From contig NZ_LQBP01000006.1 in assembly GCF_001507545.1 (NCBI RefSeq), forward strand, positions 124,001-188,000: a stretch of DNA of 64,000 nucleotides. The letters are read 5' to 3'. Below, in pieces: positions 62,604 to 64,000 of the stretch. A program made the translations under genes and the position numbers. The notes under the pieces were generated by a model. It was not told the DNA's origin. It searched no databases and saw only the letters and a list, made by a program, of their open reading frames with translations. Numbering within the stretch: the first letter of the stretch is position 1; each line of letters opens with the position of its first letter. Origin of the DNA: Ruegeria profundi. Its GTDB lineage: Bacteria; Pseudomonadota; Alphaproteobacteria; Rhodobacterales; Rhodobacteraceae.

Positions 62604-63311
62604 ATGAGCAGCAACACAAAACTCAAGGACAATCTCCGCGCCGCGATTCTGGCCGAGCCGGACGCCGTGCTGGACGACAAGGATTTGATGCAGGCACTGG
62701 TGGCCGCAAACGAACACGCACGCGGTGCCAACGTTATCGACCTTCGGGGCATCGCCATGCAGCGGCTTGAGGCGCGACTGGATCGGCTTGAGGACACGCA
62801 CCGCTCAGTCATAGCCGCAGCATATGAAAATCTGGCTGGCACCAATCAAGTACAGCGCGCCATTCTGCGCCTTCTGGAGCCGGTAAAGTTCGAGGACTTC
62901 CTGCAGACGCTTGGCAACGACGTAGCCGAGATACTGCGCGTTGATCATATTACGCTGGTTCTGGAATCCACGGTTATTCAGGAAGACCCGGCAATCGAAA
63001 AACTGGGTGGCGTGCTGACCGTGGTCGAACCCGGTGTGATCGACGCTTATCTCAGCAAGGATCGCAGCGGTCCTGTGCGTGACGTCGTTCTGCGTCAGGT
63101 GCAACAGCCCAGCCCGCGGATTTTTGGCCTCAATGCCAGCCAAATCAAGTCTGAAGCCTGCCTGAAGCTTGATCTGGGTGAGGGTCGCCTACCCGGCATG
63201 ATCGCAATGGGTGCCAAGGATGCCAACCATTTCACCCCGCAACTTGGTACTGATCTTCTGTCGTTCTTTGCTGGCGTATTCGAACGGTCGATGCGTCACT
63301 GGCTGTCGTGA
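62604..63311 (+). CDS. DUF484 family protein
   Basis: The 235-aa protein has the DUF484 plan: an N-terminal helical stretch (LRAAILAEPDAVLDDKDLMQALV), a short coiled coil ANEHARGANVIDLRG and MQRLEARLDRLEDTH, then a GAF-like domain (about 90-230) with LDLGEGRLPGMIAMGAKDANHF. Members sit just before xerC in many proteobacteria, as here, where the stop overlaps the next start (GTGA). The function is not established; the GAF-like part suggests a ligand-binding or partner role with the recombinase. Confidence 0.85.
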   Translation: MSSNTKLKDNLRAAILAEPDAVLDDKDLMQALVAANEHARGANVIDLRGIAMQRLEARLDRLEDTHRSVIAAAYENLAGTNQVQRAILRLLEPVKFEDFLQTLGNDVAEILRVDHITLVLESTVIQEDPAIEKLGGVLTVVEPGVIDAYLSKDRSGPVRDVVLRQVQQPSPRIFGLNASQIKSEACLKLDLGEGRLPGMIAMGAKDANHFTPQLGTDLLSFFAGVFERSMRHWLS

Positions 63312-64000
63312 GCCTGATTTCACCAGCTTGCCGTGATGCGTTACAGCTTTGGCTGGACAGCTTGAGCGCCTTGGCCGGGCGGTCCGAAAACACGAAGACC
63401 GCATATAGCGGCGACGTGACAGAATTTCTGACGTTCATGACCCTACACCACAGCGAGCGGCAGGGTCTTGCAGCGCTGGCACGGATCACCGTGTCAGACA
63501 TGCGCGCGTGGATGGCGGATCAGCGGGCCTCGGGGGTTGGTGCCCGTTCACTGGCGCGCAAACTCTCGGCGGTGAAAAGTTTCTACCGCTGGCTGTCCGA
63601 GCGTGAAGGGTTTGAGCCAACCGCCGTCCTGTCGACCCGTGCACCGAAATTCACCAAGAAACTGCCGCGACCGTTGGCCGAAGATGCCGCTCGCGCCATG
63701 ATCGAAACGGTCGAGGTGCAGTCGGCAAACGATTGGATTTCGGCCCGCGATGTTGCCGTTGTCACGCTGCTATACGGCTGCGGGCTGCGCATCTCCGAGG
63801 CGCTTTCCCTGACCGGGACCGATGCACCATTGCCCGAAACCTTGCGCATTATCGGTAAAGGCAACAAAGAACGGATCGTCCCTGTCCTGCCCGCTGCACG
63901 CGCGGCAGTGGACCGTTACCTGAAGCTATGTCCTTACACGCAAACCGCTGACAAAGCACTGTTTCGCGGCGTGCGCGGTGGTCCGTTGAACCCACGCGCG
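63308..64000 (+). CDS. xerC: Tyrosine recombinase XerC, 3' end cut off by the window
   Basis: The GTG start overlaps the DUF484 stop by 4 bp, and 231 codons are open to the window end. The N-terminal core-binding (SAM-like) domain spans about residues 5-90 (ENTKTAYSGDVTEFLTFM, LARKLSAVKSFYRWLSE). The catalytic domain begins with TLLYGCGLRISEALSL, which supplies the first catalytic arginine, and IGKGNKERIVPVLPAAR, which supplies the lysine. The remaining His-x-x-Arg and tyrosine lie outside. XerC with XerD resolves chromosome dimers at dif. Confidence 0.93.
   Translation, partial: MSLISPACRDALQLWLDSLSALAGRSENTKTAYSGDVTEFLTFMTLHHSERQGLAALARITVSDMRAWMADQRASGVGARSLARKLSAVKSFYRWLSEREGFEPTAVLSTRAPKFTKKLPRPLAEDAARAMIETVEVQSANDWISARDVAVVTLLYGCGLRISEALSLTGTDAPLPETLRIIGKGNKERIVPVLPAARAAVDRYLKLCPYTQTADKALFRGVRGGPLNPRA

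Overview
This 64 kb window is a stretch of core chromosome from a marine alphaproteobacterium of the roseobacter group (Rhodobacteraceae/Roseobacteraceae, Ruegeria-like). The evidence is the cta order ctaC-ctaB-(small membrane gene)-ctaG-ctaE followed by SURF1-thrC-M16 peptidase, the fhs-chorismate mutase-folD block, the ybgC-tolQRAB-pal-cpoB-tilS-ftsH run, a Tad pilus locus with DWVVLTA-type pilins, and high-GC codon use. The genus call is inference from gene order and protein flavour. I see no insertion sequence, prophage, CRISPR array, rRNA or tRNA.

Layout. 1-8 kb: the tail of a hexapeptide acetyltransferase, a SulP anion transporter, MTA phosphorylase (mtnP), a LysE exporter, a tiny ribbon-helix-helix-like protein, adenine phosphoribosyltransferase (apt), a secreted fasciclin protein with a possible sigma-E-type promoter, an FAD-linked oxidase and a secreted metallo-beta-lactamase-fold protein. 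mtnP and apt together recycle adenine from methylthioadenosine to AMP. 8-16 kb (minus strand): GNAT, M16 peptidase, thrC and SURF1, then the aa3 cytochrome oxidase assembly and subunit genes ctaE, ctaG, a 53-aa membrane protein, ctaB and ctaC. A perfect FNR box separates ctaC from the divergent tldD. 16-23 kb: tldD, dprA, topA, the two subunits of a 3-oxoacid CoA-transferase, and a lytic transglycosylase.

24-36 kb (plus strand) is the main accessory-like system, a Tad/Flp pilus locus: two Flp-like pilins, cpaB, cpaC secretin, an OmpA-type lipoprotein, cpaE, cpaF, tadB, tadC, two TPR lipoproteins and a prepilin peptidase, followed by an AAA+ ATPase of unknown role. Minor pseudopilins (tadE/F/G) and cpaD are absent from the window. 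36-39 kb: an Lhr-type helicase and the PdeM phosphoesterase of the ligase-associated DNA repair system, without the ligase and exonuclease partners.

39-47 kb (minus strand): a membrane-anchored LytTR regulator, folD, chorismate mutase, fhs, a MOSC protein, ftsH and tilS. 47-56 kb (minus strand): cpoB-pal-tolB-tolA-tolR-tolQ-ybgC envelope genes, an uncharacterised gene that looks frameshifted at a G5 run, and ruvB-ruvA-ruvC. 56-64 kb: a DUF1127 protein with a C/U-rich 3' UTR, a small membrane protein, prmA, an MFS transporter, priA, a transaldolase-family gene, DUF484 and the start of a XerC-type recombinase cut by the window end.

No obviously novel defence or mobile system is present. The most interesting leads are the frameshift candidate at 53.86 kb, the Tad locus composition and its neighbouring ATPase, the DUF1127 3' UTR, the three-hairpin leader at 62.4-62.6 kb and several candidate regulatory palindromes.
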